From positions 1-10,011 of the forward strand of contig CALALS010000197.1 of NCBI GenBank assembly GCA_937925525.1: a DNA stretch of 10,011 nt. Reading direction: 5' to 3'. The translations under genes were made by a program, and so were the position numbers. Below the pieces are notes generated by a model. That model was not told the origin of the DNA, ran no database searches, and saw nothing but the letters and a program-made list of their open reading frames with translations. Positions 1 through 8,400 of the stretch are shown piece after piece; within the stretch, counting starts at the first letter, position 1, and each line of letters starts with the position of its first letter. This DNA is from an uncultured Flavobacteriales bacterium. GTDB lineage: Bacteria; Bacteroidota; Bacteroidia; Flavobacteriales_E; Vicingaceae.

Positions 1-1048
1 TTTCGTAAAGAAACTTTTTTCTATAACTGCTTTTGTATTTACTTCAATTTGTGTGTTTTCACAAATTGGTGGGAATAGCGTCTATCGTTTTTTAGATGTA
101 CCCGTTTCTGCAAGAGTAGCTTCATTAGGCGGAAGCGCCATAGCCATTAGCGATGATGATTTAAATCTTACTTTCGATAATCCCAGCTTATTACACTCCG
201 GACTTTCCAGGCATTTATCTTTTAGTTATATCAATTATGTTAGTGATATTAATTCCGGTCAGGTAAATTATGCGCACCATTTTAATAAGCTAGGAACATT
301 TAGTGCTGGAGTAAAATTTTTTAATTACGGAAAGTTTGTAGAGACTGATAATGGTGGTAACATTCAAGGAGAGTTCAATCCCGGAGATTATGCTTTTATT
401 ATTGGTTATGGAAAGATGCTAGATTCTTCTTTTTCGATAGGAGCTAATCTTACCAATATTTATTCCGACTTTTATCAATACAATAGCTATGGTGCAGCTT
501 TAGATATTTCAGCTACTTATCAAAATCGTAAAAAAGAATTTGTGGCGGCACTTGTTGCAAGAAATATGGGGTATCAGTTTGTATCTTACAACAGAACAGA
601 AAACGAGCCTTTGCCTTTTGATTTACAGTTAGGTATATCCAAGAAGTTTGAACACGTGCCTTTTAGATTTTCAGTGGTGGCACATCATTTACAAAAGTTT
701 AATTTCACTTATGTGGACTCTACTCAAATTCCTCAATCATTGGACCCATCGCAAGAAGAAGAATTTAAAGGTCCGCCATTTACAGAAAAGCTAATGCGTC
801 ATTTTATTTTTGGCGGAGAGTTTTTGCTTACTAAAAACTTTCATATCAGGATGGGCTACAATTACCAAAGAAGAAAAGAGTTGGTTTTTGCCAACAGAAA
901 AGGTGCTGTGGGTATGAGCTTTGGACTTGGTTTTAAGGCCGGAAGATTTCATTTTAGCTATGGTTTAGCCAATTACCATCTGGCAGGCTGGTCTAACCAT
1001 TTTACGCTTTCAAGCAACTTGGGCGAATTCTTTAAAAGAGCCAATTAA
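1..1048 (+). CDS. porQ: Type IX secretion system protein PorQ, 5' truncated by window edge
   Basis: PorQ is an outer membrane beta-barrel of the PorV/FadL-like group. In Porphyromonas gingivalis it anchors PorZ in the PorU-PorV-PorQ-PorZ attachment complex, which processes and attaches type IX cargo at the cell surface. Recognition rests on the N-terminal pattern GGNSVYRFLDVPVSARVASL, followed by GGSAIAISDDD and FDNPSLL, and on many alternating amphipathic strands to the C-terminus. The frame is open from base 2. Bases 5-61 encode a signal-peptide-like stretch (VKKLFSITAFVF, then TSICVFSQ), so the real start lies left of the window. The GTG at 53 falls inside that signal peptide and is not the start. 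About 348 codons are present, so only a few residues are missing. The gene ends 61 bp before cmk on the same strand, and the two may be cotranscribed. Confidence 0.9.
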   Translation, partial: FVKKLFSITAFVFTSICVFSQIGGNSVYRFLDVPVSARVASLGGSAIAISDDDLNLTFDNPSLLHSGLSRHLSFSYINYVSDINSGQVNYAHHFNKLGTFSAGVKFFNYGKFVETDNGGNIQGEFNPGDYAFIIGYGKMLDSSFSIGANLTNIYSDFYQYNSYGAALDISATYQNRKKEFVAALVARNMGYQFVSYNRTENEPLPFDLQLGISKKFEHVPFRFSVVAHHLQKFNFTYVDSTQIPQSLDPSQEEEFKGPPFTEKLMRHFIFGGEFLLTKNFHIRMGYNYQRRKELVFANRKGAVGMSFGLGFKAGRFHFSYGLANYHLAGWSNHFTLSSNLGEFFKRAN

Positions 1049-1109
1049 AGTAAGTTTAATTTCATCATTATACATTCTTATCCTATTTTAGTCGTCTGAA
1101 CTGATTGAG

Positions 1110-1796
1110 TTGAAAGACATCATTATTGCCATAGACGGATATTCTTCTTGTGGAAAAAGCACATTAGCCAAAGCATTAGCCAAAGAACTTCAATATGTTT
1201 ATATTGATACGGGTGCTATGTACAGAGCTGTTGCATTATATTTTTTAAGAAATAATATAATGAAAAACGGAGAAGTAATGTTGGATAAGGTGGAAAATGC
1301 TTTAGATAATATTACCCTTAATTTTCAATACAATAATCAAATCAACAAAGCTGAAACCATTTTAAATGGAGTAAATGTGGAGCAGGAGATAAGGGGATTG
1401 GAAGTTTCCGAAAATGTAAGCAAGGTCAGCAGAATTAAATCGGTTAGAGCCAAAATGGTGGAGTTGCAACAAAAAATGGGGCAACAAAAACGAATTGTAA
1501 TGGATGGTAGAGATATTGGAACGGTTGTTTTTCCGGATGCAGAGTTAAAGTTATTCATGACGGCTGATGAGGATGTGCGAGCACAAAGACGTTTCAAAGA
1601 ATTACAAGAAAAAGGCGAAAACATTACCATAGACCAAGTAAAGAAAAACATTGCCAGTAGAGATTTTGCTGACACTACCCGTGAAGAAAACCCACTAAAA
1701 CAAGCCAATGATGCAGTGGTAATAGACAATACCAACATTACTCCGCAAGAGCAGTTTGATTTAGTTATGAAATTAGTGAAAGAACGAGTTAACTAA
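1110..1796 (+). CDS. cmk: Cytidylate kinase (CMP/dCMP kinase)
   Basis: This cytosolic kinase transfers phosphate from ATP to CMP or dCMP, supplying CDP and dCDP for nucleic acid and lipid synthesis. Its 228 residues match the usual bacterial length. The P-loop is GYSSCGKST (10-18), followed by the nucleotide-binding DTGAMYRA (33-40), DGRDIGTVVFPDA (132-144), the paired arginines R160-R161 of the lid region, and SRDFADTTREENPL (183-196), all characteristic of Cmk. The start is taken as TTG at 1110, which gives MKDIIIAIDG as in relatives. An in-frame TAG at 1089 closes the frame upstream, and the first in-frame ATG (1218) lies beyond the P-loop, so a non-ATG start is required. No clear Shine-Dalgarno is visible. 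It lies 61 bp after porQ. Its 3' end overlaps the convergent lpxB by 8 bp (1789-1796). Confidence 0.96.
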   Translation: MKDIIIAIDGYSSCGKSTLAKALAKELQYVYIDTGAMYRAVALYFLRNNIMKNGEVMLDKVENALDNITLNFQYNNQINKAETILNGVNVEQEIRGLEVSENVSKVSRIKSVRAKMVELQQKMGQQKRIVMDGRDIGTVVFPDAELKLFMTADEDVRAQRRFKELQEKGENITIDQVKKNIASRDFADTTREENPLKQANDAVVIDNTNITPQEQFDLVMKLVKERVN

Positions 1797-2898
1797 CAAA
1801 AGCAACTATTTCCTCAGCCGCTTTTTTCGAAGCACCTTTTCCGCCTAACTTTTGAATGAGTTCTTGATAACCGCTTAATAGTGAATTTCTGTAGTCATCA
1901 GATAAAAGTTTGGTAAGTTCGGTTTTTAGATTCTTAGTATTCAAATCCGATTGAATCAACTCTTTTACCAGTTCTTTATCCATTATCAGATTAACCAAAC
2001 TAATGTATTTTACTTTTACCAGTTGCCTAGCAATTAAGTACGAAACAGCACTTCCTTTATAGCAAACTACTTCAGGAACTTTAAATAAAGCCGTTTCTAA
2101 GGTTGCAGTTCCTGATGTAACTAAAGCAGCCTTTGAATGCCTTAGTAAATCATAGGTTTGATTTTGTGCCAGATGCACATTAGGGAATTTACTTACAAAC
2201 GGTTCGTAAAAGCTTTTTTCTTGAGAAGGAGCTCCGGCAATGACAAATTGATATTCTTTAAAGTCATTTACTACCGATAGCATAATCGGTAACATCGTAT
2301 TAATTTCTTGTTTTCTGCTACCCGGTAAAAGCGCTATAATAGGTTTTTCAGACAAATTGTTTTGAGAAGTAAACACTTTAAAATCTTCTGGAATTTCATT
2401 AATCGCATCTAATAATGGGTGGCCAACATAACTTACCTCATAGTTATGTTTCGCATAAAACTCCTTTTCAAATGGGAGAATCACCAACATTTTATCGATA
2501 TACTTTTTAATTTTATGAACCCGAGATTCTTTCCAGGCCCATATTTGCGGAGATATGTAGTAAATCGTTTTAATCCCTAACGCTTTTACATGCTCGGCAA
2601 TGCGTAAGTTAAAACCCGGATAATCAATAAAAATAACAGCATCTGGCTGGTACTCTTCAATATCTTTTTTGCAAAAATCAATGTTTTTGAGAATAGTTTT
2701 CAGATTAGCAATTACCTCAATAAAGCCCATAAACGCTAAGTCACGGTAATGTTTTACAATTGTAGCTCCTTGTTCCTGCATTAAATCACCACCCCAAGCC
2801 CTAAACTCTGAGTTTGGCTGCAACAGCTTAATTTCCTTCATTAAATTAGCTGCATGTAAGTCTCCGCTTGCTTCTCCTGCTATAATGTAATATTTCAT
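1789..2898 (-). CDS. lpxB: Lipid-A-disaccharide synthase
   Basis: LpxB is a GT19 glycosyltransferase of the Raetz pathway. It condenses UDP-2,3-diacylglucosamine with lipid X to give the lipid A disaccharide at the inner face of the cytoplasmic membrane. The 369-residue protein is of normal length. It opens with IIAGEASGDLHAA (5-17, the family signature), then IDYPGFN (91-97), ISPQIWAWKESR (115-126), the acceptor-side YVGHPLL (157-163), LLPGSRKQEI (190-199) and the UDP-binding TSGTATLETALFKVPEVVCYK (261-281; given as motif positions). The ATG at 2896-2898 begins exactly at the conserved MKYYIIAGEASGD start. It is transcribed toward cmk and away from the surface-protein operon at 3030, sharing a 131-bp divergent intergenic region with it. 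No anomaly in length or key motifs was seen. Confidence 0.97.
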   Translation of the reverse strand: MKYYIIAGEASGDLHAANLMKEIKLLQPNSEFRAWGGDLMQEQGATIVKHYRDLAFMGFIEVIANLKTILKNIDFCKKDIEEYQPDAVIFIDYPGFNLRIAEHVKALGIKTIYYISPQIWAWKESRVHKIKKYIDKMLVILPFEKEFYAKHNYEVSYVGHPLLDAINEIPEDFKVFTSQNNLSEKPIIALLPGSRKQEINTMLPIMLSVVNDFKEYQFVIAGAPSQEKSFYEPFVSKFPNVHLAQNQTYDLLRHSKAALVTSGTATLETALFKVPEVVCYKGSAVSYLIARQLVKVKYISLVNLIMDKELVKELIQSDLNTKNLKTELTKLLSDDYRNSLLSGYQELIQKLGGKGASKKAAEEIVAFVS

Positions 2899-2911
2899 CT
2901 AAAATTATTGG

Positions 2912-2924
2912 ACTGATAATCAGT
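2912..2924. promoter_or_regulatory. 13-bp perfect palindrome, possible operator
   Basis: The bases read ACTGAT-A-ATCAGT, a perfect 6+1+6 dyad in the divergent lpxB / chaperone-like intergenic region, 13 bp upstream of the lpxB ATG. The symmetry is seen directly. A role as a regulator site or a small 5' UTR hairpin for lpxB is inference. In AT-rich intergenic DNA a dyad this long can arise by chance. Confidence 0.3.
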
Positions 2925-3023
2925 TAGTAACTTTTTTGTCACTGTAAATCTTCAAACTTTTTTAACATTTTTAAGTAATATGTTAATAAAATACATATAT
3001 TTGTTAGTAACTGTGTTAATAAA
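2923..3023. repeat. Two pairs of 10-bp direct repeats in the divergent intergenic region
   Basis: GTTAGTAACT occurs at 2923-2932 and again at 3003-3012, exactly 80 bp apart. TGTTAATAAA occurs at 2981-2990 and 3014-3023, 33 bp apart (about three helical turns). The second copies flank the likely transcription start of the plus-strand operon, just after the TATATTTG element. The copies are exact. Function as binding sites is speculative because the region is strongly AT-rich. Confidence 0.4.
2996..3003 (+). promoter_or_regulatory. Candidate Bacteroidota -7 promoter element for the surface-protein operon
   Basis: TATATTTG fits the TAnnTTTG -7 consensus of the Bacteroidota primary sigma factor and ends 26 bp before the ATG at 3030, leaving a short leader. 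A clean -33 TTG box at the expected spacing is not visible, so the assignment rests on the -7 element and its position. A purine-rich AAAGGGA (3021-3027) just before the start could act as a weak ribosome binding site, which is uncommon in this phylum. Confidence 0.45.
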
Positions 3024-3029
3024 GGGACT

Positions 3030-3974
3030 ATGAGAGGATTAATTACACTAACTGTTTTTGCTGCTTTTTATTTTACATCTTACTCTTCAAACTACATTTT
3101 ACCGCTTGATTCACCGGATGTAAGTGTTGATTCTTCTGAAGTAATAGAAGGAGCAAATACTAGCGTTACACCTAAAGATTCAACCAAAAAAACAACCACA
3201 ACAAACGATATTAATGTAAAGGGTGTGGCTGTTTCTCCGTCACATTTTCACCTTCATATAAAACCCGGAGAAGAAAAAACCGTTAAAGTAAAAATTACGA
3301 ATAGTACAGACTCTAAAAACAGCTTTAGAATACGTATGGTAGATTTTGCAATGGATAACAACGGAAAAACAGTTTTTTTAGACCCTAATGACAGTAATTC
3401 AACAGCTATTTCAAGATGGACTAATATTGCTCCAACATTTGTTGAAATGGAAGCAGGGGAGAGCAAACAAATCAATTTAACGGTAATAGTTCCTTCCGGT
3501 CAAGAAGGATATAAAGCAGCCTGGGGAGTATTAATGGTAGAGCAAGAAAAACCAAGAGAAACTATTGATGTGTCTAATTCAGGAGGAAACTCTGTGGCTT
3601 TTGGAGTAATTCCAACCTTTGCTTTCGGAGTATATGTGTATCAAAACCCACCAAATGTGAAAAACACTTCTGTTGAAATAACAGGATTTAAACATGAAAT
3701 GAAAGATACTTTAAATACCATGAAGATTACCGCAACTAATACAGGTGACGGAATAGCTTATTGTACTTCATATATTGATGTTACTAATTTAAAAACAGGG
3801 TATCAAAAAAGATTATTAGTAAAAAGATTTACCATTTTACCGGGAATTTCAAGAGACTTTTTATTCTTATTGCCTAACGATTTGCCTCCGGGTGAATACG
3901 GTGCAATAGGAGTCATTGACTTCCAGGAGGCAGACGAAATACAAGCTGCTAAAACTAAATTCGTAATCAATTAA
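3030..3974 (+). CDS. Periplasmic two-domain Ig-like protein, putative pilus-chaperone-like
   Basis: The protein has 314 residues. An N-terminal export signal (about 1-20) is followed by a Ser/Thr/Asp-rich linker (about 25-62). A first Ig-like domain (about 64-172) opens with VKGVAVSPSHFHLHIKPGEE and has VKVKITNSTD, a layout shared by PapD-type chaperones and DUF916-type surface proteins ('sP...v.pG....v.v.N'). A second Ig-like domain (about 212-314) contains MKITATNTGDGIAY, FTILPGISRDFLFLLP and LPPGEYGAIGVIDF. No membrane anchor, lipobox or type IX sorting domain is visible, so I infer a soluble periplasmic protein. It is the first gene of a four-gene run, followed 32 bp later by a secreted subunit-like gene and ending with a barrel protein. 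That position suggests a chaperone for the next two proteins. The family assignment is by fold-like pattern, not strong sequence identity. A cell-surface adhesin or peptidoglycan-binding protein is an alternative. Confidence 0.6.
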   Translation: MRGLITLTVFAAFYFTSYSSNYILPLDSPDVSVDSSEVIEGANTSVTPKDSTKKTTTTNDINVKGVAVSPSHFHLHIKPGEEKTVKVKITNSTDSKNSFRIRMVDFAMDNNGKTVFLDPNDSNSTAISRWTNIAPTFVEMEAGESKQINLTVIVPSGQEGYKAAWGVLMVEQEKPRETIDVSNSGGNSVAFGVIPTFAFGVYVYQNPPNVKNTSVEITGFKHEMKDTLNTMKITATNTGDGIAYCTSYIDVTNLKTGYQKRLLVKRFTILPGISRDFLFLLPNDLPPGEYGAIGVIDFQEADEIQAAKTKFVIN

Positions 3975-4006
3975 ATCAATATAAGTTAAACCCTAAATCT
4001 TTTTTT

Positions 4007-4786
4007 ATGAGAAAGTTTAAAGTCTATGCAACTGCCCTGTTTATTGGTGCTTTTGCTACAGCCAATGCACAGCTGATCGATGAAAAGGATGTAACCATTA
4101 CGATGGACCTACAACCGGTGCTACAATTAGAAATGACAACACCAAACCAATTAGAGTTTGTGTTTGATGAAATCAATGAATACTACTCCGGTATTACTCA
4201 GTACGGAGCAACTATTCTAAAAGTAAGTTCTACCGTGAGCTGGGATTTATATGCCGTAGGTAGATCTACAGGAACAAATGGTCCTACTTTTTGGGATCAG
4301 CAAATAGATTATGGTAACAACAACCCTAATGCTATTGCAAACTTACCGCTAAGCTTAGTAGAGCTTAGACAAAATCAAGTGAACAACGGAGCCGGTGCTG
4401 CACTTGGTGCATTTGCTGACTACAGTGCTCAGTTTTCTCCTGCCACTACTCCAAGTGGACAAAACAGCTTGTATGTGAATGCAGGTACAAACACGCCTCC
4501 TACAACTAACGATAAGTACATTGGCGGACATGCCGGTACTTCAGGGGTTGCCGGTCAGGATTTCTTACCGGGTGGAAGTTATTTAACACAAACAGGTACA
4601 ACTTCAGACTACTACTACTCTATAGATTATAGAATTTTACCTAGTCTTCCTGCTATTTTCCCAATGGCATTTGATGCTACGGGTTTAGTTCCTCAGGATT
4701 TAGTTACTGTGAATGGTGCCGGAGCTTATGCTGAGCCGGGTGTTTACACCATGTATGTACAATACATTTTACTTGAAGATCAATAG
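4007..4786 (+). CDS. Secreted beta-rich protein, putative major pilin-like subunit
   Basis: The protein has 259 residues with a clear signal peptide (about 1-21, ending ATANA before Q22). The mature part is rich in Gly, Asn, Thr and Tyr, has no cysteine, and reads as a beta-sandwich: VTITMDLQPVLQLEM (29-43), FVFDEINEYYSGI (51-63), ATILKVSSTVSWDLYAVG (68-85), a long low-complexity-like loop (about 125-200), then YYSIDYRILPSLP (203-215). It ends in PGVYTMYVQYILLEDQ (244-259), a strand shape typical of secreted or fimbrial subunit families. The FD...Y.G, W.LY and PG.Y motifs recur in the next gene's product, so the two appear paralogous. It follows the chaperone-like gene by 32 bp and is followed by a strong stem-loop, as expected for a highly expressed subunit. 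I do not recognise a named family. The pilin role is inferred from context, and an ordinary secreted surface protein is possible. Confidence 0.5.
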   Translation: MRKFKVYATALFIGAFATANAQLIDEKDVTITMDLQPVLQLEMTTPNQLEFVFDEINEYYSGITQYGATILKVSSTVSWDLYAVGRSTGTNGPTFWDQQIDYGNNNPNAIANLPLSLVELRQNQVNNGAGAALGAFADYSAQFSPATTPSGQNSLYVNAGTNTPPTTNDKYIGGHAGTSGVAGQDFLPGGSYLTQTGTTSDYYYSIDYRILPSLPAIFPMAFDATGLVPQDLVTVNGAGAYAEPGVYTMYVQYILLEDQ

Positions 4787-4805
4787 AAGCTAAAAATATT
4801 ATAGT

Positions 4806-4835
4806 TCAAGGGTGAGAAATGCTTTTCACCCTTGA
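4806..4835 (+). terminator. Strong intra-operon stem-loop (partial terminator or mRNA-end stabiliser)
   Basis: TCAAGGGTGAGAA (4806-4818) pairs with TTTTCACCCTTGA (4823-4835), a 13-bp stem with one G-U wobble and a 4-base loop (ATGC). It starts 20 bp after the stop of the first subunit gene and ends 12 bp before the ATG at 4848. The following bases are AT-rich but not a clean T-run, so readthrough is likely. It could attenuate transcription or protect the upstream mRNA from 3' decay, giving more of the first subunit than of the downstream proteins. Confidence 0.65.
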
Positions 4836-4847
4836 TTATAATTATCT

Positions 4848-5468
4848 ATGTTCTTACGTAAGATATATATTATTCTTTTTACGGGCATTTTATTGCTTGT
4901 AAAACCCTCATTTGGACAACTTCACTGTGGTACGGTGGATATTGTGCCTAATACAACGGTAAATGAATTATTGACCTTTGATTCTTTTAGCCAATATCAA
5001 GGAGGGATAATTATTAATAGTGTTGCCAGAATAAGAGTTAGAGTAACCGATCAAGCTGTTCCGGATCCACTCTGCTCATGGCATTTGTATATGATTGTGG
5101 ACAACAATCCTGGAGCAGGAACACCTGTTAACGAGTGGGAAGAACTCACACAATACGGGAACGGATTAAATATTAATCCTCCCATCAATTCATTAGAAAT
5201 TAGAGTTAGAAACGGTTGTCAAACATCCCCAATTGACGGAGTTTTTCAAACCTTCACTAACCATGGCGATATTATAGATATTATCGCTCAAATGATACTT
5301 ATTACACCTGCCGGTTCTTGTGCGCCTAACGTAAATGGACCGGGTGACTATTTAACCAATTACAACGAATACAACTTTGATATAGATATTAGGGTAAAAC
5401 CTAGCTTTCAATTTAATCCGGGAATTTATCAACTAAACGTAAAATTTCATTTAGAAGAAAATCCTTAA
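4848..5468 (+). CDS. Secreted four-cysteine protein, putative minor/tip pilin-like subunit
   Basis: The protein has 206 residues with a signal peptide (about 1-23, ending KPSFG before Q24). The mature part has four cysteines (27, 76, 124, 158), suggesting two disulfides formed in the periplasm. FDSFSQYQGGI (44-54), ARIRVRV (60-66), CSWHLYMIV (76-84), YNFDIDIRVKPSFQ (175-188) and the C-terminal PGIYQLNVKFHLEENP (191-206) line up in order with motifs of the preceding gene's product, so I infer common ancestry. Its smaller size, its disulfides and its position after the stem-loop suggest a less abundant subunit such as a tip or initiator. C27 is not in a lipobox context, so it is not called a lipoprotein. 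The stop codon overlaps the next ATG (TAATG), implying translational coupling to the barrel protein. No named family is recognised. Confidence 0.5.
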   Translation: MFLRKIYIILFTGILLLVKPSFGQLHCGTVDIVPNTTVNELLTFDSFSQYQGGIIINSVARIRVRVTDQAVPDPLCSWHLYMIVDNNPGAGTPVNEWEELTQYGNGLNINPPINSLEIRVRNGCQTSPIDGVFQTFTNHGDIIDIIAQMILITPAGSCAPNVNGPGDYLTNYNEYNFDIDIRVKPSFQFNPGIYQLNVKFHLEENP

Positions 5469-8400
5469 TGCAAAACAATGGTCATATACTATGGTTATTG
5501 CTTTTCGCTTTTTTGATAAGTGGAAGTTCGGTGTATTCACAAAACAACACGCCCGACAGTATTAATACAGACGTACAAGTAGATACTTCTGATTTTTTTA
5601 ATAAGAATAACCTAAATGCTCAACAAGATTCTTCTAAAAAGGTTATTAAAAGCAAAGTATTTCAAAATGATAAAGTAATACTGTTCTTTAGAAAGGATAG
5701 TATTTTACTGGAAGAAAACGAAATTGTATCAAACGTATTGGTTGTTTACAATTTATCTCCACAAACATTAAGCTTTAAGGCTGACATCATTTATCCTGAG
5801 GTATGGAAAAACATTAGTTTTAATGATGATAACTATACTGTAAATCCCGGTGATTCAGCATTTATTCCCATTAGTATAATTCCATCAAAAGGATTGTTGG
5901 GGGCAACTACGGTAATGATAAATGGTGTGTTGTTAGACTCATTGTCAGAGCAAATAGGGTCTAATTATTTTTATGTGTACACACAAAAAATTATGTCATG
6001 GGAAACATCTGTTGAGCCCGGTAAACGTATTTATTTTAGAAATGGAGAAAATTCAAAAGACATAGAGTATAGCATTTTAAACACAGGTAATAATCGTCAG
6101 GACTTTTTTATTAATCTTCGTTCAATTGGACAAAACCTGGTAGTAATTGACTCCAATCAATCAATAGTTAAGTCGGGAAAGACAATTATTTTAAACCCTT
6201 ACCAAGACTCAACTTTTAAGTTTACCGTAAAGGCTATACATGAAGGTCAGCGCAATTTCAGAAGAGTATCTAACATTAGCCATAGACCTAGCACTGATTT
6301 AGTAGAAAAAAACTATACGCTATTTATTGAAAGTAAAGACCCTAAAGCTGTTGGAAATGCTTTAGGAAAGGCAAATAGGGTAGATTTTGTGAAGTTACCT
6401 AATGAAGTTACCGTATCGGAGCAAGGAAGTGCTACTTTCCCTCTTACTGTTTGGGCGACTGCCCAAAATTTGTTTGGCGATTATTCCTTCATGAATATCA
6501 ATATGCAAGGATTTAAGCAATTAAACAGCAAAGCAAGTTTAGTCTATTACTCTCAATTAAATTATAATACTGTTTACTGGAACAGGAGATTGCTAAATGG
6601 CTCTCCATGGTATATTGGTTATTTTGATGATAAAATATCGGCCGAATTAGGGCAACTTAGTGGAGATATTATTGGTATTGTTAACTACGGAAAAGGGGCA
6701 AAAGCTTCCTATACTTATTTTGATAATAAACATAAAACTTCTGCCTTTTATATTAAGTCACCTTTCTTATTTAATGCGCCTCAAACCGAATCTTATGGGA
6801 TGAGCCACATGTATCGAATTAATCCTAAAATTAACATCACTGCCGGAGCAGGAAGAGGTGTTTATCATCGTTCAAATACTACGGTAGATGCAGCTAATCT
6901 TAAGGGTAGTTTTAGTATTGCTAAGAATCATAACCTTTCCCTCATTTTTGCGGGTACTAATACTACAAGAGATTCAAGCGGAACTAAGAAAGTTACGCAA
7001 GGATATATGGCAGGTTTAAACTATGCTACCAGCTTCTTTGACAGAAGAATGAGAACAAATATTGGTGCAAGGTATAGAGACAGAAACTTTTCTACAGGAG
7101 CTTATGAAAGAATTGATTTGAACCACATGTCTATTTATACCATTTCAGATAAGTGGAACGTAATGTTGAATAACTTTTATAACAAGAACAACATTTTTAA
7201 TATTTACACCGATACATTAATGGCCACTCAAGAGCAAGTAAACAATACCTTGTTGTTTACCACCATGACAGGAGTTGGTTCGTTTCAGCCGGGTTTATTT
7301 TACAACTATTCCGATATCTTGGATAACAGAATTCATTCGAGAGGGATAAGCATGAGGTATTCTACTTATAGTTTTAACAAAAACGCATTTGCTTCAGCAT
7401 TTTTTAGAGCGGGTTATAATGACGCACTAGATTTTCAAGGCATTAACGACTATTTTATCTTCCAGTTTTATTCTATAGTACGTTACAAGGTGTGGAACTT
7501 TACCGCACGTTATGATTACGGAGCTAATTCCCTGGTAACGCTTCAGTATATGGTAGATTATGGTATTGCACCACAAACATTACGATTGTCGTTACAACAC
7601 CAACACCTGTTTAAAAACACGCACTTTTTATTGGAGAATACTTCATCGTATAACTACAACAACATCTTTAAAAGTCACACTTTTAACTATTCTCCGGAAA
7701 TATTCTACTTTACTAATTCAGGATGGAGATTTAGCTTTGCATCTAATTATTCCTATACCTCAAATAACTACGCATCTATTTATGCAAACGTAATTACTAC
7801 TCCTACTTCAGATGTGCAGCCTACCGCTGCTCATAACATTACATTCAGAGCAAGTATTTTAAAAGACTTTAACATTCCTGTACCTTTTATAAAGAAAAAA
7901 GCAGTAGATGCTAATTTCATTGCTTTTTATGACTTAAATGGTAATAGTATAAGAGAAAGCAACGAGCCGCTAATTGAAAATGTAGTAATTAGCATTGATA
8001 AAATGAAAGAAGTGCTAACCAACAGAAAGGGAGAAGCATTAGCTAAAAACATTCCTTTCGGTGCGCATAAAGTTGAGTTGATGGCGCTTGACCCTATTGA
8101 AGGATGGTTTCCTAATTTAGCTGATTCAACTGATTTTGTGAAAGACGGTGATTATTATTTACCGTTTGTAAGAGGTGTAAAAGTTTACGGAGAAGTAGTG
8201 TTGGATAGGCAACGAATTGCAGTGTTAGATGAAGAGAAGAAGTTTGATTTATCTAGAATTAAAATTACGGCTACCAATGGTAAAGTGTATAGCACGCTTA
8301 CGGATGTAGATGGTAAGTTTGAGTTTTACATGCCGAATGGAGATTACATCATTACGATTGACGAATCTGTGTTAGGAAGCCGATACAAGCTTACCAGAAA

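Noticed and set aside
53..55. GTG as the start codon of porQ
   Set aside because: The frame continues to the left edge with a hydrophobic signal peptide; this GTG lies at its cleavage end.
1162..1185. Exact 12-bp tandem repeat CATTAGCCAAAG x2 in cmk
   Set aside because: It encodes LAKALAKE in the helix after the P-loop, where this pattern and length are normal for Cmk, so it is not evidence of a recent insertion.
1337..1738. Open frame antisense to cmk
   Set aside because: Shadow of a highly conserved kinase gene; Ser/Leu/Thr-rich translation without motifs.
4806..4835. Full intrinsic terminator separating two operons
   Set aside because: No T-run follows and no promoter element is visible in the 12 bases before the next gene, so partial termination or mRNA stabilisation is preferred.
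4926..4928. Cys27 of the 206-aa protein as a lipoprotein attachment site
   Set aside because: The preceding residues (GQLH) do not fit a lipobox, and a better signal peptidase I site lies just before Q24.
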